From an uncultured Eubacteriales bacterium (GTDB taxonomy: Bacteria; Bacillota; Clostridia; Oscillospirales; CAG-272): a DNA stretch of 25,505 nucleotides. The stretch spans positions 1 through 25,505 of the forward strand of contig URMC01000018.1 in NCBI GenBank assembly GCA_900548735.1, in the 5' to 3' direction. Below are positions 17,491-24,439 of the stretch, piece by piece. Within the stretch, counting starts at the first letter, position 1. Every line of letters starts with the position of its first letter. A program made the translations under genes and the position numbers. A model generated the notes under the pieces. It was not told the origin of the DNA, ran no database searches, and saw only the letters and a program-made list of their open reading frames with translations.

Positions 17491-17524
17491 GGCAAGGCGC
17501 GCTTACGGCGCCTGCCCGTTTTTT
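17491..17524 (+). terminator. intrinsic terminator in the MATE leader (possible attenuator)
   Basis: The stem pairs GGC plus AGGCGC (17491-17500, one bulged A) with GCGCCT plus GCC (17508-17516) around a seven-base loop, then CG and six T (17519-17524). It lies between the promoter and the MATE start codon, so full-length transcripts must read through it. Confidence 0.75.
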
Positions 17525-17547
17525 GATAGCAGCAGTGAGGCTCTTTT

Positions 17548-18888
17548 ATGAAAGAAAAAAACAAGATTCAGTTATCCGATCATTTTACCTACGGGAGGAT
17601 GATGCGCTTTACCCTGCCGCCCATCGTCATGATGATTTTTACCTCAATCTACGGGGTGGTGGACGGCTTTTTTGTTTCCAACTTTGTGGGCAAGAGCGCG
17701 TTTACGGCGGTTAACTTTGTGATGCCCGTGATTATGATTCTCGGTGGGCTCGGCTTTATGTTCGGTACCGGCGGCAGTGCCCTGATTGCCAAAACATTGG
17801 GCGAGGGGGACAGTGAGCGGGCAAACGGCATTTTTTCCATGCTGATTTTATTTTCCGCCCTTTGCGGGGTCGCAATTGCCGGTATCGGTCTTGCGGTCCT
17901 CCGCCCGGTGGTCGCTCTGCTTGGGGCGGAGGGGGAACTGCTGGAAAACAGTATTCTTTATGCCCGCGTGGTCATCATCGGGATTCCGGCGCTGTTCCTG
18001 CAATATGAATTTCAGTCTTTGCTGGTCACGGCGGAAAAACCGAAACTGGGGTTGTGGGTCACTGTGGCGGCAGGGGTCACCAACATGGCGCTGGACGCGC
18101 TGTTTGTCGCCGTTTTCCGGTGGGGGATCGTCGGCGCGGCAGTGGCGACTGTGCTCAGCGAATGTATCGGCGGACTTTTGCCGGTGGTTTACTTTTTTTG
18201 CAAAAACACCAGCCGCCTGCGCTTTACCAAACCCGTTTTTTCGGGGCGGGATCTGCTTCGTATCTGCACCAACGGCTCCTCGGAGCTGATGAGCAATATC
18301 GCAATGTCGCTGGTGTCTATGCTGTATAACACCCAGCTTCTCCGTTATGCCGGAGAGGACGGCGTGGCGGCTTATGGCGTGCTGATGTACGTCAGTATGA
18401 TTTTTGTGGCGGTGTTTTTCGGTTTTTCGGTGGGTACTGCGCCGGTTATCGGCTTCCATTTCGGCGCACAGAACCACGGGGAATTGAAAAGCCTTTTGCG
18501 TAAAAGTCTCACGGTAATCTCGGTGTTTTCGGTTTGTATGTTCGCCTTAGCACTGGGGCTTGCCAAGCCGCTCTCGCTGTTGTTTGTGGGCTATGACGAA
18601 ACCCTGATGGAAATGACCCTGCACGCGTTTTTCATCTTTTCGTTCTCGTTCTTTTTCTCCGGCTTTGCCATTTACGGCTCGTCCTTCTTCACCGCCCTCA
18701 ATGACGGGATCACCTCTGCGATTATTTCTTTTCTCCGTACCTTGGTTTTTCAGATCGCCGCGGTATTGATTTTTCCGCTGATCTGGAAGCTGGACGGCAT
18801 CTGGATTTCCATCGTTGCCGCCGAAGCCATGGCGGTTGTGGTTTCCGCCGCATTCCTGGTTGCAAAACGGAAAAAATATCATTATTAA
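17548..18888 (+). CDS. MATE-family multidrug/cation efflux transporter
   Basis: A 446-residue inner-membrane antiporter with about twelve membrane segments in two homologous halves, the normal MATE size. Recognisable features are the first helix 'LPPIVMMIFTSIYGVVDGFFVSNFVG', the 'GTGGSALIAKTLGEGD' turn after helix 2, and, in the second half, 'FGFSVGTAPVIGFHFGAQNHGELKSLL'. The family expels drugs or metabolites in exchange for Na+ or H+; the substrate is not predictable. The ribosome binding site is modest (GTGAGG, seven bases upstream). It is monocistronic, with its own consensus promoter and a terminator in the leader, so expression is probably conditional. Confidence 0.92.
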   Translation: MKEKNKIQLSDHFTYGRMMRFTLPPIVMMIFTSIYGVVDGFFVSNFVGKSAFTAVNFVMPVIMILGGLGFMFGTGGSALIAKTLGEGDSERANGIFSMLILFSALCGVAIAGIGLAVLRPVVALLGAEGELLENSILYARVVIIGIPALFLQYEFQSLLVTAEKPKLGLWVTVAAGVTNMALDALFVAVFRWGIVGAAVATVLSECIGGLLPVVYFFCKNTSRLRFTKPVFSGRDLLRICTNGSSELMSNIAMSLVSMLYNTQLLRYAGEDGVAAYGVLMYVSMIFVAVFFGFSVGTAPVIGFHFGAQNHGELKSLLRKSLTVISVFSVCMFALALGLAKPLSLLFVGYDETLMEMTLHAFFIFSFSFFFSGFAIYGSSFFTALNDGITSAIISFLRTLVFQIAAVLIFPLIWKLDGIWISIVAAEAMAVVVSAAFLVAKRKKYHY

Positions 18889-19036
18889 ACACGTGCGTTT
18901 CTCCGATGTCCGCACAAACATCCGCCCTGTTGTCGGATACCTCCGGTCAGACCGGTAGCGCGCTCCTTTCGCCACGCGTTGCGTGACGCTTTCCTCCCGG
19001 TGAAAGGCGTTCAGGATACGGATGTCAAACAGAAAA

Positions 19037-19076
19037 ACAGTCGCACCGCCGTTTGGCGGTGCGACTGTCATTTTTT
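19037..19076. terminator. bidirectional terminator between the MATE gene and guaA
   Basis: A perfect 14-bp stem (19037-19050 with 19055-19068) with loop GTTT, followed by CA and six T on the plus strand. An A-run on the left supplies a T-run on the minus strand. The T-run overlaps the guaA stop codon. The preceding 18889-19036 holds no gene that I can see. Confidence 0.93.
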
Positions 19077-20634
19077 ATTCCCACTCCACGGTTGCCGGGG
19101 GCTTGGAGGTGACGTCGTAGACGATACGGTTCACCCCGCGCACCTCGTTGACGATGCGGGTGGAGATGCGGTCAAGCAGTTCATACGGCATTCTTGCCCA
19201 TTCTGCGGTCATAAAGTCATCGGTTTTGACGGCGCGCAGTGCCAGCGCGTAATCATAGGTTCTGCCGTCGCCCATCACGCCGACCGAGCGCAGGTTGGTC
19301 AGTACGGCGAAATATTGGCTGAGGTTTGCGTCCTCACCGCTCTTTCTGATCTCATCGCGGAAGATATAATCCGCCTCGCGCAGGAGATCTGCCTTTTCTT
19401 TGGTAATCTCCCCGATGATGCGAATGGCAAGACCGGGGCCGGGGAAGGGCTGACGGGAAACCACGCTTTCGGCAAGTCCCAACTCTCTGCCAAGCGCCCG
19501 CACTTCGTCCTTAAAGAGGAGCGACAGCGGTTCCAGCACGCCCTTGAAGCGGGCGATGACTTCTTTCGGCAACAGCCGGTTGTGGTGGCTCTTGATGACA
19601 TCCGCGTCACCCTCGCCGGATTCGATTACGTCCGGATAAATGGTGCCCTGAGCCAGAAAATCGTGGTTGGTAATGCCGAATTTGTCTGCCTCGTCACGGA
19701 AAACGTAGCCGAACTCCGCGCCGATGATATGGCGCTTTTCCTGAGGGTCGGTCACGCCTTTCAGTTTGGAAAGGAAGCGCTCTTCGGCGTTGACCCGCAC
19801 AAAACGGATGTCCCACTTGGCAAAAGCGGCTTCAATTTCGTTGCCTTCGTTTTTGCGCATCAGACCGTGATCCACAAATACGCACGTGAGGCGGTTGCCG
19901 ATTGCCTGACCCAGCAGCGCCGCCAACACGGAGGAATCCACCCCGCCGGAAAGCGCCAGCAGAACGCGCCCCTCTTCACCGATTTCGGCACGCAGATTTT
20001 CAATCGCGGTCTTGCAGAAATCGGACATCGACCAGTCGCCACGCACGTGGCAGACCTCAAACAGGAAGTTGTGCAGCATCTGCTTGCCGTACTGGGTATG
20101 ATTGACCTCCGGGTGGAACTGTACGCCGTAAAAGCCGCGTTCTTCATCGGCAATCGCCACATTGGGGCAGGCAAGACTATGCGCCGTCAGAGCAAAGGTG
20201 GAGGGCAGATCGGACATATAGTCGCCATGACTCATCCACGTAATGCTTTTCTGCGGCAGACCCTTGAAAAGTTTGCAGTTGGTGTCAAAAAACGTTTCGG
20301 TTTTGCCGTATTCCCGCGCGGAGTCACTCTGGGCAGGGGAGACCTTGCCGCCAAGCGTATGCGCCATCAGCTGGCACCCGTAGCAGATGCCGAGAATCGG
20401 AATGCCGAGTTTGAAGATCTCCGGGTCCACTTTGGGTGAGCCCTCCTCGTAAACGCTGTTCGGGCCCCCGGTGAAAATAATCCCGCACGGCGCCGCCGCA
20501 CGGATCTGTGCCGCGGTCATGGTAAAGGGCTTGATCTCGCAGTACACATGGCACTCGCGCACCCTTCTTGCGATCAGTTGATTATACTGACCGCCGAAAT
20601 CCAGAATAATGATCTTCTGCTGCTGTTCCGGCAT
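19075..20634 (-). CDS. guaA: GMP synthase (glutamine-hydrolysing)
   Basis: Converts XMP to GMP using glutamine and ATP; a cytoplasmic enzyme of purine synthesis. The 519 residues match the usual length. The N-terminal class I glutamine amidotransferase domain has nucleophile C84 in 'GICYGCQ' and H174/E176 in 'VQFHPEV'. The ATP pyrophosphatase domain has the P-loop SGGVDSS at 229-235. The C-terminal dimerisation domain ends 'RIVYDVTSKPPATVEWE', the standard GuaA terminus. It starts 66 bases after the glnN stop with only a weak GNRA-loop hairpin between, so it is most likely co-transcribed with glnN and shares its leader control. The ATG has AGAGGA upstream. Confidence 0.97.
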   Translation of the reverse strand: MPEQQQKIIILDFGGQYNQLIARRVRECHVYCEIKPFTMTAAQIRAAAPCGIIFTGGPNSVYEEGSPKVDPEIFKLGIPILGICYGCQLMAHTLGGKVSPAQSDSAREYGKTETFFDTNCKLFKGLPQKSITWMSHGDYMSDLPSTFALTAHSLACPNVAIADEERGFYGVQFHPEVNHTQYGKQMLHNFLFEVCHVRGDWSMSDFCKTAIENLRAEIGEEGRVLLALSGGVDSSVLAALLGQAIGNRLTCVFVDHGLMRKNEGNEIEAAFAKWDIRFVRVNAEERFLSKLKGVTDPQEKRHIIGAEFGYVFRDEADKFGITNHDFLAQGTIYPDVIESGEGDADVIKSHHNRLLPKEVIARFKGVLEPLSLLFKDEVRALGRELGLAESVVSRQPFPGPGLAIRIIGEITKEKADLLREADYIFRDEIRKSGEDANLSQYFAVLTNLRSVGVMGDGRTYDYALALRAVKTDDFMTAEWARMPYELLDRISTRIVNEVRGVNRIVYDVTSKPPATVEWE

Positions 20635-20700
20635 TCCTGATTCCTCTCTTTATTGCTTATTCTTCACGGGGTTGCCCCCGGTTTTATCGGGTTTTGGCGC

Positions 20701-22794
20701 TCAGCACACCCCAAACAGCAACTCGCCGTAGGTGGGGTAGGGCCAGACCTTTGCCTCCGCCATGGTTTCCATTTCGTCCACCGCGATACGAAGCGAGCGC
20801 ATATCATCGAGAATCGTGCTCTGATACACGTTGGCAAGCTCTGCCGTGTCGGTCACCGATTTGGCGGCAAGCAGGTCGCTTTCCAGCTTTTTCGCATTGC
20901 GAAATGCGGAGCCGATCAGGGCGGAAAGGCTTTTTGCCGTTTCCTTTTCATAGGAATTATCCGTCTCGCCAAGCAGGGCGGATTTTTCCTTCGCGTCCCG
21001 CGCCAGCTCTGCGGAATAGGCGCTCATCGCCGGCAGAATATCCCGGCGCACCATATCCAGCATTGTCAGCGCTTCAATATTGATAATCTTGCAGTAGTTT
21101 TCCAGCCGTACCTCGTGCCGCGCCGCCATTTCCACCTCGGTCAGCACGTTGTGGGAGGTGAAGAGCTTCACATTCTTTTCGTCCATCATATGGGAGAGCG
21201 CGTCCGGCGTGGTTTTCAGGTTATACAGCCCGCGCTTTGCCGCCTCGCGCACCCATGCGTCATCATACCCGTCACCGTTGAAGATGATACGCTTGTGCTC
21301 GGCAATGGTCTTTTTGATGAGATCATGCAGGGCAACCTCAAAGTTTTCGGCGCCTTCCAGTGTGTCGGCAAACTGCCGCAACTCCTCTGCCACCGCGGTG
21401 TTGAGCACCGTGTTTGCGCCGGAAACCGACGCGGCGGAGCCAAGCATCCGGAACTCAAATTTATTGCCCGTAAAGGCGAAGGGGCTGGTGCGGTTGCGGT
21501 CGGTGGTGTCTTTGGGGAATTTGGGCAGGGTATGCACTCCGATGCGCATCAGCTCTTTCTGCTTGGGGTCGTATTTTTCGTCTTTTTCGATTGCCGCAAG
21601 GATGTCCGTAAGGTCGGAGCCGAGGAACATCGAAACAATGGCAGGAGGCGCCTCGTTGGCGCCGAGACGGTGGTCATTGCCCGCGGAAGCCACCGAAATG
21701 CGAAGCAGATCCTGATACTCGTCCACCGCTTTGATCACGGCGCACAGGAAAAGCAGAAACTGCGCGTTTTCATACGGGGTCTCGCCCGGCTCCAAAAGAT
21801 TGACGCCGGTGTCGGTGCAGATCGACCAGTTGTTATGTTTACCGGAGCCGTTGACACCGGCAAAGGGCTTTTCGTGCAGCAGGCACACAAGTCCGTGCTT
21901 TTTGGCAACTTTCTGCATCATTTCCATCGTCAGCTGGTTGTGATCCGCCGCGATGTTGGTGGTGGTGAAGATCGGCGCCATTTCGTGCTGTGCGGGGGCA
22001 ACTTCATTGTGCTCGGTTTTTGCCAGCACGCCCAACTTCCAGAGTTCTTCGTTCAGATCTTTCATATACGCCTGCACACGGGGCTTGATGGCGCCGAAAT
22101 AATGGTCGTCCAGCTCCTGCCCTTTGGGGGCTCTGGCACCGAACAGCGTGCGGCCGGTGTAAATGAGATCCTTGCGCTTTTCATACATGGCGCGGTCAAT
22201 GAGAAAATACTCCTGCTCCGGTCCTACCGTGGTTTTCACGGAATGCACATCCGTATTGCCGAAGAGTGCCAGTACCCGCATTGCCTGCCGGTTGATGGCT
22301 TCCATGGAGCGCAGCAGAGCCGTTTTCTGATCCAGCGCCTCGCCGCCGTAGGAGCAGAACACGGTCGGAATGCACAGCACGCCGTCCTTGATAAAGGCAT
22401 AAGAAGTTGCGTCCCACGCGGTGTAGCCGCGTGCCTCAAACGTGGCGCGAAGCCCGCCGGAGGGGAAGGAGGAAGCGTCAGGCTCGCCCTGAATCAGCTC
22501 CTTGCCCGAAAACTCCATAATGACCTTGCCGCCGTCCTTGGGGGAAATAAAGCTGTCGTGCTTCTCGGCAGTCACGCCGGTCATAGGCTGAAACCAGTGG
22601 GTAAAGTGCGTGGCGCCGCGCTCAATTGCCCAGTCCTTCATTGCGTTGGCAACAACGTTCGCCACCGACAGGTCAAGGTGCTTGCCGCTTTTAATGGTTT
22701 TCTGCAATGCCTTAAACGTTTCCTTGGGTAGCCTTGCTTCCATCGTTTTGTCGTCAAAAACCATGCTTCCGAAAATTTCCGCTACATTTGTCAT
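20701..22794 (-). CDS. glnN: glutamine synthetase type III
   Basis: Makes glutamine from glutamate, ammonia and ATP. At 697 residues it is the long GSIII form found in Bacteroidetes, cyanobacteria and Clostridia. Characteristic stretches are 'TVGPEQEYFLID' (about 190-201), 'EHNEVAPAQHEMAPIF', the substrate loop 'GVNGSGKHNNWS', and 'SAGNDHRLGANEAPPAI'. A helical C-terminal region without GSI similarity is typical of GSIII. The start is ATG at 22794, eight bases after GAAGGAG; the in-frame TTG at 22800 is too close to that site. It is driven from 22959-22987 through a leader of about 155 bases with an attenuator, and is followed by guaA. Confidence 0.96.
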   Translation of the reverse strand: MTNVAEIFGSMVFDDKTMEARLPKETFKALQKTIKSGKHLDLSVANVVANAMKDWAIERGATHFTHWFQPMTGVTAEKHDSFISPKDGGKVIMEFSGKELIQGEPDASSFPSGGLRATFEARGYTAWDATSYAFIKDGVLCIPTVFCSYGGEALDQKTALLRSMEAINRQAMRVLALFGNTDVHSVKTTVGPEQEYFLIDRAMYEKRKDLIYTGRTLFGARAPKGQELDDHYFGAIKPRVQAYMKDLNEELWKLGVLAKTEHNEVAPAQHEMAPIFTTTNIAADHNQLTMEMMQKVAKKHGLVCLLHEKPFAGVNGSGKHNNWSICTDTGVNLLEPGETPYENAQFLLFLCAVIKAVDEYQDLLRISVASAGNDHRLGANEAPPAIVSMFLGSDLTDILAAIEKDEKYDPKQKELMRIGVHTLPKFPKDTTDRNRTSPFAFTGNKFEFRMLGSAASVSGANTVLNTAVAEELRQFADTLEGAENFEVALHDLIKKTIAEHKRIIFNGDGYDDAWVREAAKRGLYNLKTTPDALSHMMDEKNVKLFTSHNVLTEVEMAARHEVRLENYCKIINIEALTMLDMVRRDILPAMSAYSAELARDAKEKSALLGETDNSYEKETAKSLSALIGSAFRNAKKLESDLLAAKSVTDTAELANVYQSTILDDMRSLRIAVDEMETMAEAKVWPYPTYGELLFGVC

Positions 22795-22868
22795 AGCCAA
22801 ATCTCCTTCAATATATCATATATACGGCGGCAAGGGTCCCCGAGGGGAGAGCGGGTTTGCCCGCTCTG

Positions 22869-22884
22869 ACGACGCCCTTGTCGC
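22869..22884 (-). promoter_or_regulatory. second AAGG-loop hairpin in the glnN leader
   Basis: On the minus strand GCGAC and GUCGU pair (one G-U) around hexaloop AAGGGC, which has A at loop position 1 and G at 4. It is downstream of the leader terminator. A strong 8-bp AGAGCGGG/CCCGCUCU hairpin follows (22868-22849). Pairing of CAAGGG with a later CCCUUG could compete with it. No T-run follows, so its role (second ANTAR contact or separate control) is unclear. Confidence 0.55.
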
Positions 22885-22894
22885 TTCTGCTCTC

Positions 22895-22937
22895 AAAAAC
22901 AAAACACCACAGACAAAACCCTCTTTGCCTGCGGCAT
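22895..22937 (-). terminator. intrinsic terminator in the glnN leader (attenuator)
   Basis: On the minus strand 14 continuous pairs form between 22937-22924 and 22917-22904 (four are G-U), with loop GAGGGU (22923-22918). UUUGUUUUU follows (22903-22895). It lies about 100 bases before the glnN start codon. Its 5' arm overlaps the 3' arm of the AAGGAU hairpin at 22931-22946, so the two cannot form together. Confidence 0.75.
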
Positions 22938-22946
22938 CCTTGTCGC
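22931..22946 (-). promoter_or_regulatory. predicted ANTAR-binding antiterminator hairpin, glnN leader
   Basis: On the minus strand GCGAC and GCCGC pair (one A-C mismatch) around hexaloop AAGGAU at 22941-22936, with A at loop position 1 and G at 4. It begins about six bases from the predicted transcript start. Holding this hairpin would remove seven bases from the terminator's 5' arm. ANTAR recognition is inference from known ANTAR substrates, which normally contain two such hairpins. Confidence 0.62.
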
Positions 22947-22958
22947 TTTATGGCAAAA

Positions 22959-22987
22959 ATTATATCATATGGGGCGTATATTGTCAA
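22959..22987 (-). promoter_or_regulatory. consensus sigma-A promoter for glnN-guaA
   Basis: On the minus strand TTGACA (22982-22987), 17 bases, TATAAT (22959-22964): a perfect consensus. The predicted start is near 22952. Confidence 0.92.
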
Positions 22988-23021
22988 GGGGTGCTTTTTA
23001 AAAATATTTTTATTTTTTCTC

Positions 23022-23050
23022 TTGACAAACGATGCGTCTTCGTGTATACT
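23022..23050 (+). promoter_or_regulatory. sigma-A promoter for the GSI-like gene and ANTAR operon
   Basis: TTGACA (23022-23027), 17 bases, TATACT (23045-23050). The predicted start near 23057 coincides with the first base of the AAGGAU hairpin. Confidence 0.9.
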
Positions 23051-23056
23051 CTTTCC

Positions 23057-23074
23057 GTAAACAAGGATGTTTGC
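23057..23074 (+). promoter_or_regulatory. predicted ANTAR-binding antiterminator hairpin, GSI-like leader
   Basis: GUAAAC (23057-23062) pairs fully with GUUUGC (23069-23074, one U-G) around hexaloop AAGGAU (23063-23068). The loop is identical to that of the first glnN hairpin and has the A1/G4 ANTAR signature. Positions 23066-23074 are also the 5' arm of the terminator that follows. Confidence 0.72.
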
Positions 23075-23115
23075 TGACGGCGGCGAGGAGCCACCGGCGC
23101 AAGCATCTTTTCTTT
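23066..23115 (+). terminator. intrinsic terminator in the GSI-like leader (attenuator)
   Basis: GAUGUUUGC (23066-23074) pairs with GCAAGCAUC (23099-23107) over nine bases with one U-G. An inner CGG-GGC/GCC-CCG helix (23078-23096) extends the structure, and UUUUCUUU (23108-23115) follows. It sits 19 bases before the start codon and excludes the AAGGAU hairpin. Confidence 0.8.
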
Positions 23116-23134
23116 ATTTCGGGAGGGGTGCAAC

Positions 23135-24427
23135 ATGATCTATACGGAAGCGGAAGTTTTCGACTTTATCAAAGAAGAAGACGTGCAGTTTATCCGCCTT
23201 GCCTTCTGCGATCTCGCGGGCAGACAGAAAAATATTTCCATCCTCCCGGAGGAGCTGGAGCGTGCGTTCCGTGACGGTATTTCCTTTGACGTTTCCGCCA
23301 TCCGCGGGTTTGGCAGTGTGGAAAAATCGGATCTTTTGCTCTTTCCCATTCCTTCCACATTAAGTATTCTCCCATGGCGCCCGATGCACGGCAAGGTGGT
23401 GCGGATGTTCTGCGACATCCGGTATCCGGACGGCACCCCGTTTGAAAAGGACTCCCGCGGGATCCTTTGCCGCGCCGTGGAAAAGGCGGCGGCGATGGGG
23501 ATTTCCGTGCGCTTTGGCGCGGAGTTTGAGTTTTATCTTTTCCGCACCGGGGAGGACGGGGAGCCGACCAGAATCCCGTTTGACCGCGCCGGCTATATGG
23601 ATGTGGCGCCCGACGACAAAGGGGAGAACATCCGGCGCGAGATCTGCCTTGCCTTGCTGGAAATGGGCATTCAGCCCGAAAGCTCCCATCACGAGAGCGG
23701 CCCCGGCCAGAACGAGAACGACTTTCGCTATTCCGATCCCCTGACCGCCGCGGATAACGCCATCACCTTCCGCGCCGTGGTGCGCACGGTGGCCGCGCAA
23801 AACGGCCTGTGCGCCAGCTTTCAGCCCAAGCCTTTGTCGGACCGGGACGGCAGCGGAATGCACATAAACATTTCCGCGGTAAAAGCCACGGCGGACCGGA
23901 ACGGGCTGGTTGCCGATTTCTCCCCGAAACCGCTTGAAAACGAGAGCGGGAACGGGCTTCACATCAACATTTCTCTTGCCGGGGAGGGGAGTGGCGGCAA
24001 AGAGCATGCGTTTTTGGCGGGTGTTCTTGCGCATATCCGGGAGATCACCGCGGTGCTGAACCCCGAGGAGGCTTCCTACCGCCGCCTGGGGGAGAGAAAA
24101 GCGCCGAAATACATCGCGTGGTCAAAGGGAAACCGCTCCACGCTGGTGCGTATTCCCGCCGCAAAAGGGGAATATACCCGCATGGAACTGCGTTCTCCCG
24201 ACCCTGCGGCAAACCCGTATCTTGCCTTTGCCCTGCTGATTCATGCGGGGCTTGACGGGGTGGAGAAAAATCTGCCCCTGCCGCCCGAGGTCACGACCGA
24301 CCTGTTTGCAAAGAACGCGGACACCGCGATGCTGCAGGCGTTGCCGGGGAGCCTTGAGGAAGCACTGGAAGCGGCAAAAAAGAGCGCCTTTTTTGCTTCG
24401 GTATTGCCCGGTTATTTCGGGGAATAA
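23135..24427 (+). CDS. glnA: GSI-like glutamine synthetase with duplicated substrate-binding motif
   Basis: A 430-residue cytoplasmic ATP-dependent ligase of the GSI fold, presumably making glutamine. The beta-grasp domain is at about 15-100. The catalytic barrel has metal ligands E130 and E132 in 'GAEFEF', E187 in 'HHESGPG' and E194 in 'GQNENDF', and the C-terminal 'YTRMELRSPDPAANPYLAF'. The region that normally holds one 'PKP..GSGMHIN' motif holds two. Residues 215-247 and 248-280 are adjacent 33-residue copies with 18 identical positions, giving H243 and H276. Start: ATG after GGGAGGGG. The ANTAR gene follows after 12 bases. It could instead be a gamma-glutamyl-amine ligase relative, but its position beside glnN and the ANTAR gene favours ammonia assimilation. 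Confidence 0.88.
   Translation: MIYTEAEVFDFIKEEDVQFIRLAFCDLAGRQKNISILPEELERAFRDGISFDVSAIRGFGSVEKSDLLLFPIPSTLSILPWRPMHGKVVRMFCDIRYPDGTPFEKDSRGILCRAVEKAAAMGISVRFGAEFEFYLFRTGEDGEPTRIPFDRAGYMDVAPDDKGENIRREICLALLEMGIQPESSHHESGPGQNENDFRYSDPLTAADNAITFRAVVRTVAAQNGLCASFQPKPLSDRDGSGMHINISAVKATADRNGLVADFSPKPLENESGNGLHINISLAGEGSGGKEHAFLAGVLAHIREITAVLNPEEASYRRLGERKAPKYIAWSKGNRSTLVRIPAAKGEYTRMELRSPDPAANPYLAFALLIHAGLDGVEKNLPLPPEVTTDLFAKNADTAMLQALPGSLEEALEAAKKSAFFASVLPGYFGE
23777..23974 (+). repeat. in-frame 99-base tandem duplication inside the GSI-like gene
   Basis: Unit 1 (23777-23875) and unit 2 (23876-23974) encode 33 residues each, with 18 identical. Both contain 'NGL.A.F.PKPL' and 'G.G.HINIS'. The DNA copies are clearly diverged, so this is an old duplication and not an assembly error. 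Confidence 0.85.
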
Positions 24428-24439
24428 CGGAGGCGCACC

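Larger units (their letters stand above)
22795..23134. promoter_or_regulatory. divergent control region of the two glutamine synthetase genes
   Basis: This 340-base gap contains no gene but is filled with signals. The minus leader of glnN is at 22952-22795, with two AAGG-loop hairpins and one terminator. Two consensus promoters face outward, with a 34-base A+T-rich tract between their -35 boxes. The plus leader of the GSI-like gene is at 23057-23134, with one AAGG-loop hairpin overlapping a terminator. Individual elements are listed separately. Confidence 0.85.

Noticed and set aside
17478..17714. Small plus-strand frame in the MATE leader as a leader peptide
   Set aside because: Its ATG is one base from the only GGAGG and about two bases from the predicted transcript start, and the frame runs out of phase into the MATE gene.
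20653..22731. 692-residue plus-strand frame opposite glnN
   Set aside because: A shadow of GSIII: no start signal, no domain, and glnN on the other strand is unmistakable.
22795..23134. Known glutamine riboswitch (glnA or Downstream-peptide motif) in the synthetase leaders
   Set aside because: I could not see the conserved cores of those aptamers. The AAGGNN hexaloops overlapping terminators fit ANTAR control better.
23777..23974. GSI-like duplication as an assembly artefact
   Set aside because: The two units are only 55 percent identical in protein and clearly different in DNA, so they are not a duplicated read segment.
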